A stretch of DNA of 64,000 bases from Rosellinia necatrix. Taxonomy: Eukaryota; Ascomycota; Sordariomycetes; Xylariales; Xylariaceae. The notes beneath the pieces were generated by a model that worked only from the letters and a program-made list of their open reading frames with translations, made no database searches and was not told the origin of the DNA. This document shows positions 48,191 through 58,218 of the stretch, piece after piece (position 1 is the first letter of the stretch; every line of letters begins with the position of its first letter). The position numbers and the translations under genes were made by a program. Where the stretch lies: positions 1,798,001-1,862,000 of the forward strand of contig JAGYVD010000005.1 of the NCBI GenBank assembly GCA_021209875.1, read 5' to 3'.

Positions 48191-51103
48191 TGCTCACTGT
48201 GTGATTGAACGTCGCACGACCTCAGCTGCGGCGGCACGGAATACTGTAACAAGCAATGCCGCAACCCAAAATGCCGTACAAGAGATTGCGTGAAACTTCA
48301 TGTGTCTCCCATCCCGTACGACGCGCCCCCCTTCGCCCCCCCTTTTTTATTCTCCCTATACTGGGCGGTTGTTTGCTATGATTTCCCTCTTGCTACCACC
48401 CCCGTGGCCACCGACTGGCAGGGTGTCTGTCTAGCCCGCATAAACCATTGCATCCAACCTGGGTGATATCATGCTGTGGGAAACTAAAGAGGGAAGCGAT
48501 GTGTCGTGATAGGAACTTCATTTCACATTATTCCGCAATTGGACTCCCACACGATTGGCTCACATTCAACGTCATTAACACCCTCCCCCCAGATTCATAT
48601 GCAAGATGTCCAGAGCAGGTTCGTCTGCTGCACTCCTTATTCTCGACTAGGCCGGTATTGGACATGACGGTTTCAGCATGGCCGAAAGGCCTCGCTGACC
48701 GAAGGTGGTAGTGTAGTTCCCAAGGGCCTGGGACTAGTTAGTGTAAGCGGTTGGAATTCTCATCGCGGCCGGGGGGGTCTTCCCAAATTTGCTGGTTTCC
48801 CGGACTTTTGAAATTATGGTTGTTGTTGATCTTCCGTTTCGACATTAGAACCACACACTCCCTCTCCAGTTGCTGCGCCGCTTACCCGCAGATGAGGCGT
48901 GATGATGCTTGAGGAGTCAGGAGCTGAGTTCTGCTCCCTAACCTATCTAGAAGCAATACACTACACCCCCAATCCAGATCGAGTTCAACGCCCACCCCTC
49001 CCTCCCTCCCATTCATCGGAGTCGCCCTTCCTTGCGCCTTGTCCATGATGGTAAGGCTAGGACGGAGACGACCCAGCTCCTACTCCTGCAGCGATAGGGC
49101 AGGAACCAGCGAGCCACAGAATTGGCGTTCCCCCCTTCCTCCTTTGACGATGCCGCCGGATTTTCTCCTGTCTCGGCGCTTCCATTGGACGCCACGGGCG
49201 CCGACGACGTGGTAACGCCCTCGCGCCACTCTGTCCGTCCGTCTGCAAACGCAAACCTTTTCTCGTTGCAACGGCCTTTTGTAGCGTGACGAAAGAGGAC
49301 AAAGCTTGGCGACGACAAGACTTCCAAGCCCCCTTCCCTCCCTAGGCAGAGCCAGAGTTGCCACCCTCTTGGACCCTGTGATTTCATGGGCTCTACCGTT
49401 TCGGCTATAGCTGCTCCCATCTAGTAAACTGTGTGTATGTACCGACGCTAGAGTACTAGAAGGACACCCCCCCCCCCCTCCCCTCCCCCGGAGCCGTATT
49501 TTGCTCTGGTATGGTTCGGTTTTGGTTGCCTGCCGCCACGGAAATTTTCCTACCCTGGTAACCTTTTTTTTTTTTCGTATCTTGCTCAAGGTCACCGTCG
49601 AGGGTCGGGCGCGGCCGGCAACGCTGAGATTTTGACACACATGTGGCGCACTCGGCGCCAGGATCTCAACCTCGATTTCGACGGTTTTTTTTTTTTTTCT
49701 TTCTTTCTCCCTTCTGACGCTCGTCACTCGACGTACCGTGGTTGATTAGTTTACCGGGAGTCGGCATCCCTGTGTGCCTAGGACCAACAACAAAAAAAAA
49801 AAAAAAAAAAGACGAAGGCGGCGGCAGCGGCGTGTGCCTATCTATCTACATTACACTACACTACACTACGCTGCGCCAACTAACCTACCCAGAGCTGGGC
49901 TCGGTTTCCGGGCCAAGCCACTCGAGGCCCCCGTCCGCTGCTGCGAACTGCATACGCAAAACAAAACACGGCAGTGGTGTAGGATCTAAGCTTATCAGAC
50001 AGGAGGCTGTTGGCGCTAAACGGACATACCGTAGCATGCGGCGCGAAATCGCAGGCTAGATTTGTATTTTCGTCCTTTTTTCATTTTTTCATTTTTTTCA
50101 GGACCCTTTTTCATGCAAACCTAACGGCAGAGCGTACAGTAGGTAGCGCCGTGTATGTGTGTGTGTGTGTGTGTGTGCTTTCATCGCACTGTTTTTCACG
50201 CCAGGGCGATGACGGCCACTGCCGGCCGGCCGTGTGTTGAAACCCGTCGAGACCCTGCAACACTTCAAGTCCCAGCGCCGTGGGTTGATGGCGTTTCTTG
50301 GGCGGGGGAGAAGTGGCATGACTTTTTCCATCTCTGCCCATGGTTAGGCTAGCTGAACGGGACATCCGTCCTGTCCAAGGTGAAGGAAAAGGGCTGGTAT
50401 GCCATCCTCACCTTTGGCCAACTGACAGCGGCCCAGCGCCGCCGCCGACGTAAGCAACGGCGTGATTACCAGGCCCATCCGATGTTGTAATCGAGCTAGC
50501 ATATTCTTTCGCCGGCCTGGATCACTGGCCTGGATCACCGGCCTGGATGATGATCCGGCCAGCTGGGTTTGAATATAATATTATGGTGATCATCCTAGCT
50601 TTTTTTTTTTTTTTTTAAGGTATGAAGCAGCTGGGTCTTCGAAATATGGAGTGGAAGATCTCGATTCACTCATATCAATGCGGACCAAAATTTCCGGCAT
50701 ATCTCAAAGTTCATTCGTTGGCATAAGACGCGCCGGATGGGCTTAGTCGCCGTCCAACCAAGAAGGGATTACCTCGAACACTAAATCTCGCCCATCCCCG
50801 TGTGTGATGAGGGATGAGGTGTTGGAAGAGGAATAATAAGAGGTTATGCATAATTATTTCTAGTCTAATCAAATGTAGCCTCTCTTTCCCCACCAACTAG
50901 AGCTATCACCAAGGTCTAGAAAAGTGGTGGCTAGCGTATAAATAGCTAAGCACTAATAAGTGCTTGAAGTTTGGTTGAGGGGATCTTAGCTCAACGACTG
51001 GCAGTAACAAACCATACCTATTCAACTGCCTAACCTAGTGCGAGTGCAAGTGTAATAAGGCCGAATAGGCATCTTGTGATTAGGTAATTAAAGCGCCACT
51101 CGG

Positions 51104-52250
51104 TCATGGGATGGCATAACAGCATTCACAAGCCGGTGATATCTTGTCGTAACGGTGCATCTTTTGTTCAGGCGCAGGCAGCGACTCGCGGACGTTTGAT
51201 ATATGGCTGGCTCTATGGTATGGTAAGCGGCAGTGCGGGGAAACGATAGGAGCCTGTCTATGGAGGTCGGCGACATTTTCAAGAATTAGTTGTGTATTCT
51301 CATCGTCCCCTCCGAACACATCTTCCAGGTCGCCGCCCCATGCACACCAGGCCGCGCGATTGGATGGTTACCGAGGACTTGTGGTGGGGATGCGTACTCT
51401 CTCTTGCTCGAGGGCTAATATGAGCTGCAGGACAACCAGGCGAATCGACGCTGCTATCAATATGTTTACCGAGACGTCTAGTGCCCGAGCTAGCTATTCA
51501 GCTAAGGCCCCGATGACAACCCTCGCCGCTTCAGCCGGTGCCCGCAGTTCGGCAAACTGCGGTCCAAAGACTTAATTTGCATAGGCGCCATCACTGCCTT
51601 AGCCTCATTCTCCGTTGGTAGACGTGGTAGGCGTGGTAGAAGTCGGGCGCACACAGGGAGCAAGCGCTTCAAGTAGTAGCAGCGTTGCCCCCTACGGTTT
51701 GGGAGGGCATAACGAGGTAATCTATATCCGCCCCGAGACTACGGACGATCGCGTTGAAGGACTGGCCCGTCTGAAGCCAGCGTAATGCATTCCCGATTTC
51801 TACCGACTACGAAACGGGTCATCAGGGAGGCCTGCCAAACTTGTAGATGTCTCGCTCCAGCCAACACAATCGAAGTAACATCTCTACAGCCCAGGACTCC
51901 GGGGTCTGCGTGTATAGGACTTGCTGGAAATTGCTGGCGCACATCCCATGCGCTGGACTGGAATCAGGGTTCATGGCGGGCATGATATTTGCGCTCGCGT
52001 CGGTCGAGGGGCTCGGGCTTCACGTCGGCATTTATCGATTGAGGCGTGGTTGGACCTGCAGCGCCTCGGCCATTCAAGGGTCGTGGACTATGTCGCCGTG
52101 CTCTCGAATCGATTCGCTGCCGCTGGGTCGTTCGGGAGCATGATGGTGTGCCGCCTGAGGATTCGCACGGCCCCCCCATGGCTGCTTGCGCTGCAGAATG
52201 CAATGTCCGTAGGTACCAGAGTGCGATTCAGATCCGGGCATGATGAACTC
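51104..52250 (-). pseudogene. Possible decayed gene, minus strand
   Basis: Several minus-strand frames look protein-like but are broken. 51368-51571 reads VFGPQFAELRAP...VVIGALAE, a TAG stop, then LARALDVSVNILIAASIRL and VVLQLILALEQE. 51104-51319 reads DDENTQLILENVADLH. 51739-51942 contains ARHLQVWQASLMTRFVV. The helical, Leu/Ala-rich character would suit the C-terminal half of a fungal regulator or a similar alpha-helical protein, but no family motif is visible and no start region was found. It lies next to the intact hydrolase, NmrA-like and regulator genes. Weak call. Confidence 0.28.
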
Positions 52251-52860
52251 ACGAACCCGGGTGTCGACTAGCGCACGTCAGTCACAATGTACGTGGTGGT
52301 ATAACTACAACAGTCAGATGAGGGACCAACAAGATCTGAGGAAATGTCATCTCGGGACCAGCGGTACCCCCGCCCGAATAACAGTTGTCCGTTGCGGATT
52401 CAATTGTATTTATATGCAGATGTATTCATACGCAAATGCCCCTGCTAGTTGGGAATCCCAGCACTGCGATGGCATCTCGTTGCGCCAAGATCGGGCACTT
52501 GTGTGTGTTGGATTGTTTACCTGGCATGGTTGTTCGCGGAGTGCGACCAACATGCATCTATCTAAGATGCCATGATCGACAGAACCCCAACAACATGAGC
52601 AAAACCCCTGGTCAACCCCAGTCGTGATTGAGGATGTGTTTGGCCTGTTGGTTTAGCTTACCCCCCCACATATATGTAATACTCTTGAGTATCTCTAGAA
52701 ACAACAACAACAACAACAACAACAAGATTTTGCCAACGCGGCCGCGTCACTTCAATCATTTAGCTAGATGTGAGCGCATATGGGACATAAAAGACACAGG
52801 ACGCTACTACTATCCTCCAATTGCCAGTTCCGATTCGTTTATATCCATCGCCCCTGAAGA

Positions 52861-53970
52861 ATGGCTCCCTTATGGTCAAAACAGCCATGGAAGTTCATCT
52901 TTCTCACCTTCCACCTCTCCAGGGCTCTTGTCTTGTTACCATGGTTCGTGATCCGCTATGGCCCGAAATCAGCCCGTCCCTTTCCAGAATGGAGCTTCAA
53001 GTTATGCATTGCCAATGCTCTAGTTCGAGAGCTCTTTACATACTTTACCCAGACTAGAACAACCGCCATGTCTACTGTGGTTGCGGACCACCGCAAAGCC
53101 GGAGAGCGGTATTCCCTCGTAAACCCGGCCGACCCGGATCTCTATTCCGGAATTTTAACTCCCAGCGTGGCTAAACCCGCTGCCGTCGGCGGGTTGTGGT
53201 ATCCTGCTCCGCTCAGCCCAGAGTCGCCAAACCTCGATGATGAAAAGGTGGTGTTACATTTCCCCGGTGGTGCGTTCGTATTGGCATTCGGGCAAGACAT
53301 GTATGGGCAAGACGTCTCGCGAGCCATGTCTCGCTATTTAGGGGCGACCCGGACGTTTTTTGCACAATATCGGCTGGCAACTGATGATACGACTCGTTTC
53401 CCCGCCGCGTTGCAAGACCTGCTTACTTTTTACAACTACATTCTATCTCTTGGAGTCAAACCGCAGAACATCGTCCTGTCAGGCGACTCCGCAGCAGGGA
53501 ACTTGGTGATTGGTTTGCTGAGGCATTTGGAGGGCTCGCCGAGCCTTCCGCTCCCGGGCGGTGCCATGGTCTGGTCTCCTTGGGTTAATGTTACGCCCCA
53601 GGCCGGCGCGGACTACGACGCCAGCAGAAACTCGGAGCACGACTGTTTGGTTGCTCCGTTGCTCCAGTGGGGTGCTGAGGCTTACTTCCCCAAACACCAG
53701 CCGACCGCGGAGGAACTTGCGTATATCTCACCCCTGCACCATCCGTTCCGGACGAGGGTCCCGCTCCTAATCCACGCTGGCACCACGGAAGCTCTATTCG
53801 ACACGGTCGAGGAGTTTGCACGGCAGATGGGCGACGTGGACGGGAACCGAGTCAAATTCCACGCGACTGATTTTACATCTCATGATATCATCTTGGCTTA
53901 TAGCGGATTAGGGCTGGAACACGAGGTAGAAAAGGTGATAGGAAGTGCCACCAGCCTTTTCGGGCAGTGA
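52861..53970 (+). CDS. Alpha/beta hydrolase, hormone-sensitive-lipase type
   Basis: Intronless gene for a 369-residue hydrolase of the HSL / arylacetamide deacetylase-like group (esterase or deacetylase acting on a carboxyl ester). Visible motifs are the oxyanion-hole block HFPGG (133-137, the fungal version of HGGG), the nucleophile elbow GDSAAG (208-213, Ser210), an acidic residue in AGTTEALFD (Glu310 or Asp314), and the catalytic histidine in SHDIILAY (His341). Residues about 11-31 (FIFLTFHLSRALVLLPWFV) are hydrophobic and could anchor the protein in the endoplasmic-reticulum membrane, as in many fungal relatives. The start at 52861 gives the expected N terminus. Such enzymes are often found in secondary-metabolite or detoxification loci; substrate unknown. 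Confidence 0.92.
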   Translation: MAPLWSKQPWKFIFLTFHLSRALVLLPWFVIRYGPKSARPFPEWSFKLCIANALVRELFTYFTQTRTTAMSTVVADHRKAGERYSLVNPADPDLYSGILTPSVAKPAAVGGLWYPAPLSPESPNLDDEKVVLHFPGGAFVLAFGQDMYGQDVSRAMSRYLGATRTFFAQYRLATDDTTRFPAALQDLLTFYNYILSLGVKPQNIVLSGDSAAGNLVIGLLRHLEGSPSLPLPGGAMVWSPWVNVTPQAGADYDASRNSEHDCLVAPLLQWGAEAYFPKHQPTAEELAYISPLHHPFRTRVPLLIHAGTTEALFDTVEEFARQMGDVDGNRVKFHATDFTSHDIILAYSGLGLEHEVEKVIGSATSLFGQ

Positions 53971-54489
53971 ATCCGAAAGGTAAAGTTGAGTCGGAAACAA
54001 TTCCTATGAACCCGCTCTCCTTGATTTTGGGGGCTTATTAGTATTGAAAAAGGGATAGTTATACACATATGACATAATATATCCACAGAATCTAATCGTC
54101 TAACTGCCCTATGACTCTCTAAAATAAATAAATATATTACAATGCTCTATTTCTGTGCAGTTATATTGTCAGATTGTAATTACGTACAAGGTAATCTAGT
54201 CAACCTGAGGCATTCCATGTAGTGTATCTGGATGAAAGATTCATATCTCTTGGCGCACAATGTCATTAATTTTAGCAACGGTTGTTCAATTTCTCTAGGC
54301 AAGCCACAACCCTCACATTACAGCGACCTAACACCATCAATGCGAATCTTCTAGTCCCAAAAGAAGAATTAATAAGTAGGCAATGTCAGATGAAGATGAC
54401 TGGCAAATTCGAGTATATATCTATATTAAACAAACTAAGAGTAAAAAACATATATATATATGTGTGTGTGTATATATATATATACACGT
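53971..54489. other. Convergent spacer, hydrolase / NmrA-like genes
   Basis: 519 bp of AT-rich sequence between two convergent stop codons, ending in the TA/TG microsatellite. No gene seen. Confidence 0.6.
54449..54485. repeat. TA-TG-TA microsatellite
   Basis: A TA run, then TG, then TA again, abutting the stop codon of the NmrA-like gene. Confidence 0.9.
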
Positions 54490-55407
54490 CTACTCCCTGG
54501 CAGGCAGACACTCGAGCAGGCGAGACCTGTCGCGCCGCAAGGCGTCCTCGAGGGAGGTGACGGGGATGCCGAACCGGGCGACGGCGTCGCGGGTGGCGGC
54601 GACGACGGGGGCGAGGTCCTTGAAGTTGGCCCAGACCTGGAACAGCTGGCCGAAGACGGGCTCAGTCTCGCCGAGGCGGAGCCTCCTCGTGACGACGTCG
54701 TCGCGGCCGCTGACGCGGGCGAGGACGTCGCGGACCTCGTCGATGGTCAGGTTCTCGCCGGCGAGCTCGATGGCGTGGCCGGCGAAGCGCGCCGGGTCGC
54801 GCAGGGCGGCGGCGGCGTAGCGGCCGACGTCGCTCGCGTCCGTCTGCGGCAGGCGCGCGCCGGCGTCGAAGAAGTGGTCGAGCTCGCCGTGCGTCGGCAG
54901 CCGCGGCAGGTTCTGGTGCGCGCCCGGCAGCAGGTAGTCGACGTGCAGGAAGGCCGGGCGCAGGATGGTCCAGGCGTCGAAGCCGGCGCCGCGCACGACC
55001 GCCTCCACGGCCGCCTTGGACCCGAAGTACCCGCGCAGGTGGCACGCCTCCGTGGCCGCGTCGTCCCACAGGCCCCGGTCCCCCGTGCCCATCGTCGTCG
55101 ACGCCACGACCGACCGCACCCCGGCCCGCCGCGCCGCCGCCGCGATCGTCTCGGCCTGCCGCGTCTCCAGCCCCGGGATCGGGAAGGTGTTCAGGTACAC
55201 GGCCGCGCAGCCCTGCGCGGCCCGGAACACGTCGTCGAAGTTGACGCTCTCCCCCTTGAAGATGGTCACGCCCGGGCTCTTCAGCACGTCGGGGACCTTC
55301 GACGGGTCGCGCACGATCGCGTGGACCTTGGCGCCTGCGGCGAGGAGGTGGGTGATGGTCCATTGGCTCTGGTGGCCGGTGGCTTGGGTGATCAGGTAGG
55401 TGGCCAT
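54490..55407 (-). CDS. NmrA-like NAD(P)-binding protein
   Basis: Intronless minus-strand gene for a 305-residue atypical short-chain dehydrogenase-type protein of the NmrA/HSCARG group. The N-terminal beta strand and glycine motif read YLITQATGHQSQ (4-15). The first glycine of the usual TGATGxxG is replaced by Gln and the last by Ser, as in NmrA itself (NATG), so the protein may sense dinucleotides rather than catalyse redox chemistry. AIVRDPSK (30-37) provides Arg33 for NADP discrimination. Later blocks include STTMGTGDRG, RGYFGSKAAVE and WTILRPAFL. The Met at 55407 was chosen because it starts at the first beta strand; an in-frame Met at 55470 would add 21 residues of leader. GC content is very high. 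It is divergent from the Zn2Cys6 regulator, 744 bp away. Confidence 0.9.
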   Translation of the reverse strand: MATYLITQATGHQSQWTITHLLAAGAKVHAIVRDPSKVPDVLKSPGVTIFKGESVNFDDVFRAAQGCAAVYLNTFPIPGLETRQAETIAAAARRAGVRSVVASTTMGTGDRGLWDDAATEACHLRGYFGSKAAVEAVVRGAGFDAWTILRPAFLHVDYLLPGAHQNLPRLPTHGELDHFFDAGARLPQTDASDVGRYAAAALRDPARFAGHAIELAGENLTIDEVRDVLARVSGRDDVVTRRLRLGETEPVFGQLFQVWANFKDLAPVVAATRDAVARFGIPVTSLEDALRRDRSRLLECLPARE

Positions 55408-56151
55408 GATGAAGTGTGTCTTCTGCTGGGTGGTATGAATCTGTCTGGAGATTGGGTCGGAAGGGCGCAAAGCCGTTTTGTATAATGGAGATGATGGTGA
55501 TGATAGTGATGATAGTGATGATGGTGGTGATGGTGATGATGGTGATGATGAAGATGAGCCTGGTACTCTTCGAAGGAGACATGCTGCCCTTATTTATGGA
55601 CGGGATGAGCAGCCAGCTTCCCCCCTTGATGTGTGAGCTGTGATGAATGCCTTCATGATGTCGTGTCGTTGTGCAACATCTGAGTTACTGGTCTAAAGTT
55701 ACTGGTGGTCTACGTGGTAAGTCGATGGTCTAAGTTGCTTATACGCTAACATGTGCTGGGGTTTGGCTGTAATCTGACAAATTCCGGCTCGGGAAAAGTT
55801 GCACCAGCTGGGTCCGCGAGAATTCAAGAGGATCACGACGTCAGCCGAGCTGACTTATACGCCAGGCGCCACTAAGTCAAATAACCAGAAGGAATCCCCA
55901 ATCATAAACACACCACACCAACCCCATCCCAAGCAACTTTGTCCGATTTCCCATGACTTACAGAAGAAACTTCTCGCATGACTCTACTCTTGCCATCTGG
56001 CATTCGGCTTTCGCACTCTGCTCACTACTCCTAACTCCGGACCTGCGAGACTTGGGCGCTTCCGACTACCTACCCGGTTCCCGTCGTCTGCGCATAACGC
56101 ATTATCATATCAGCCGTGAGCGGTGCGAGCTAGACGAGGAGGCAACTGGCG
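55408..56151. other. Divergent intergenic region, NmrA-like / Zn2Cys6 genes
   Basis: 744 bp shared upstream region. Close to the NmrA-like start is a GATGATGGTGATGATAG-type array (about 55484-55557). No CCG-palindrome typical of Zn2Cys6 binding was identified with confidence. No other gene seen. Confidence 0.55.
55484..55557. repeat. GATGAT/GATGGT trinucleotide array
   Basis: About 74 bp of GAT/GGT/AGT triplets in the presumed leader of the NmrA-like gene. Confidence 0.9.
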
Positions 56152-57739
56152 ATGCCATCCAAGCCGATGACGAAATCCAGGCACGGCTGCTGGACATGTA
56201 AAGGTTCGTAAGCGGGCCAATAATCCCCCCCCCTTCCCCCCCCCTCCCTCTCCCCCCTCCCTCTCCCTTTTGAGACGCCTCTGGTCTTAGTAAACTACCT
56301 TGCCCTAACTCGCCTGATCATCGCGCGCGCGCCCTCCCCTCCCCTCCCCCAGCCCGAAAGATCCAATGCGACGAGGGCGCGCCCACCTGCCGGAGGTGTG
56401 CCCAGGCGCGGCGGGAATGCGAGGGGTACGGGCTGCGCTTGTCGTGGCCGAGGGACGGCGACAAGAAGCGCGCGATCCGGGTCGCCCTGCCGGCGACGAG
56501 CACGCGGATGTCCCTGCGCCTCGAGGGCCGCCGTCCTTTCCTCAACACGACCTCGCAGGACATCGAGCTATATCGATACCTGTCCACGCCGGGTGCCCCC
56601 CGAGGCCCACCGGCTCACGACCGCCTAGCCCGAGGCTGTGGAGGCAGCCCCAGTCGGAGGCGACGCACGGGGAGTTGCTGTACTATTGTAAGTCGTGTGG
56701 TGGTGGTGATGTGATAAACCAACCCGCCCCTCCCCCCTCCCTTCCCCCCCTCCTGGATGATTCCGAGTAGTTGGCTTATAACGCACCGCGCCTCCCCCTC
56801 CAACCCCCCCCCTCTCAACAGTCCGCGATACCGCTCACCGCTCGCTGGCGACGTTTAGCCCGGCTACATCGCAGATCCGCGACGTGATCATGTCCATGAT
56901 CTACGCCCACGACACCGTGTCGCGGCGTGCGCTGCTCTGCGCGCTGCTCGCCTTCTCGTCGCTCCATCGGAGTGGACCGCACCCCCGGGACCATATCCCT
57001 CAAGGTCGCCGCGCTCGAGGCCCTCTCCGCCTCGACGAGGGAGGCGGCCCAGGGGTCGGCCGAGGCCGCCCAGCATGTTGCCGCTTGTATGATTCTGTGC
57101 GCCTTTGAGGTTAGTTGGTCAGCGGGGTCGGGCTCTGGCTCTGCTGGGCTCCAATGTTGCGTGGGCTGACGTGACGATTTGGTCTGTAGATTCTACTGCC
57201 GTCGGAGAATTCTGGCGAGTGGCTTTGGTACATCCGAGGCGCCATGGAGATCGTACAGCGCAACGAGCATTTCTACGAGGGCGACAAAAGCAGCCTGATC
57301 GACTGGGTCTACTATCACAACTCGCTGTCTAGATTCACGCTGTTCCATTGGCGGCACAGGTATCTGGCTACCACCACGGATACAGTCATGGGCCCCATCC
57401 CTCCCATTACGCAGCGTTCGCTTTGGGTAGAAGAAAGAGCAGTATGTGTAGCGAACGACCCCGTCAGACCTTTCTTTTTCTTTTTTCCTTTCTTCCTTTC
57501 TTATATTAACCTCTTTTTTTTAACACTGGTTGTATGAGTTAGTTATAGTTATATATACTAATCGAAATCATAGACACCCCCCTCACAAGGCCCTCCCCTC
57601 GCCGTCTTGAGCGTACTGTCCGAGATCTGCGACGTGTTGCTCGACCCAAGCGACCCCGGAAGGCAAGCAGTGGAGTATCAAGACCGCCTCCGGGCCCTCG
57701 AGTGGAAGGTCGACAACCTGCCGCCCGCGTCGTCCATGT

Positions 57740-57775
<36 letters not shown>

Positions 57776-58218
57776 CAACATCCCCAGACGAGGCGAGTAA
57801 GGATCTCGAGGAGACCGCGCGGCTGTACCGGCTGGCGACGCGGGTATATCTGGCGCGGGCCTCGCAGGACCCGCGATCGTCATCGTCGTCGTCGTCGTCG
57901 TCGTCGGCCGCCTCTCTGGACGCGCTGGTCGAGAGCGCCTTCGCGGGGCCGGTGCGGGACTGCTACTGCCGGCACTTCTTCCCGCTGCTGATCATCGCCT
58001 GCGAGGCGCGCACGGACGCGCGGCGCGCCGCCATCCTGCGCCTCATCGAGCGCACCGAGGCCCGCGGCTACGTGCGCAGCATGCGCGCCTTCCGGGCCCA
58101 GGTCCGCGCCTTCTGGGTCCAGCGCGACCTCCACGCCGACGGCGACCTCGTCCCGGACTACCTCGGCCTGATGGGCGCCGTCGTCAGCTCGGACCGCGCC
58201 CTCCCGTCCTACGTATGA
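56152..58218 (+). CDS. Zn2Cys6 transcription factor with two apparent frameshifts
   Basis: Fungal binuclear-zinc-cluster regulator. Proposed exons: 56152-56203, 56353-56687, 56822-57109, 57190-57441 and 57574-58218. The cluster spans intron 1 and is perfect: Cys13, 16, 23, 30, 33 and 40 (C-x2-C-x6-C-x6-C-x2-C-x6-C). Later come FLNTTSQDIELY, ELLYYFRDTAHRSLATF, RRALLCALLAFSSL, AAQHVAACMILCAFE, WLWYIRGAMEIVQR and SEICDVLLDP, a fungal-specific trans-activation domain layout. Continuous reading fails twice. Between about 56580 and 56660 the frame moves by -1, near a C6 run. At about 56958-56970 it moves by +1, which restores the frame to the exon 3/4 junction. This could be a pseudogene, sequencing indels, or a functional protein with a divergent middle. 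The last exon carries poly-Ala and poly-Ser runs encoded by CAG and TCG repeats. Confidence 0.82.
57741..57780. repeat. (CAG)n(CAA)n coding microsatellite
   Basis: About nine CAG followed by CAA units in the last exon of the regulator. In the coding frame they give an Ala run followed by Thr. Confidence 0.9.
57876..57906. repeat. (TCG)n coding microsatellite
   Basis: About ten TCG/TCA units encoding a serine run in the last exon of the regulator. Confidence 0.9.

Larger units (their letters stand above)
36564..52860. other. 16-kb gene-poor region
   Basis: No intact gene could be supported. The region starts with a TAGTAGTTG-type repeat in the leader of the Ecl1-like gene (about 36721-36775). 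It then carries microsatellites (ACATACTT at 37916-37990, ACATACAT at 39427-39482 and 42834-42861, CAG/AAGCAG at 41281-41345, TTATCATCA at 48120-48190, GT at 50154-50178, CAA at 52702-52726), tandem arrays at 40185-40236, 43181-43234 and 43418-43470, AT-rich islands (about 42160-42680 and 45190-46790), and two decayed coding relics described separately. Confidence 0.5.

Noticed and set aside
49080..49727. 215-codon minus-strand open frame.
   Set aside because: It runs through C-rich and poly-T tracts (Lys and Gly runs), has no domain-like segment and competes with other frames.
54460..55485. 341-codon plus-strand frame opposite the NmrA-like gene.
   Set aside because: It is an antisense shadow caused by extreme GC3 in the real gene.
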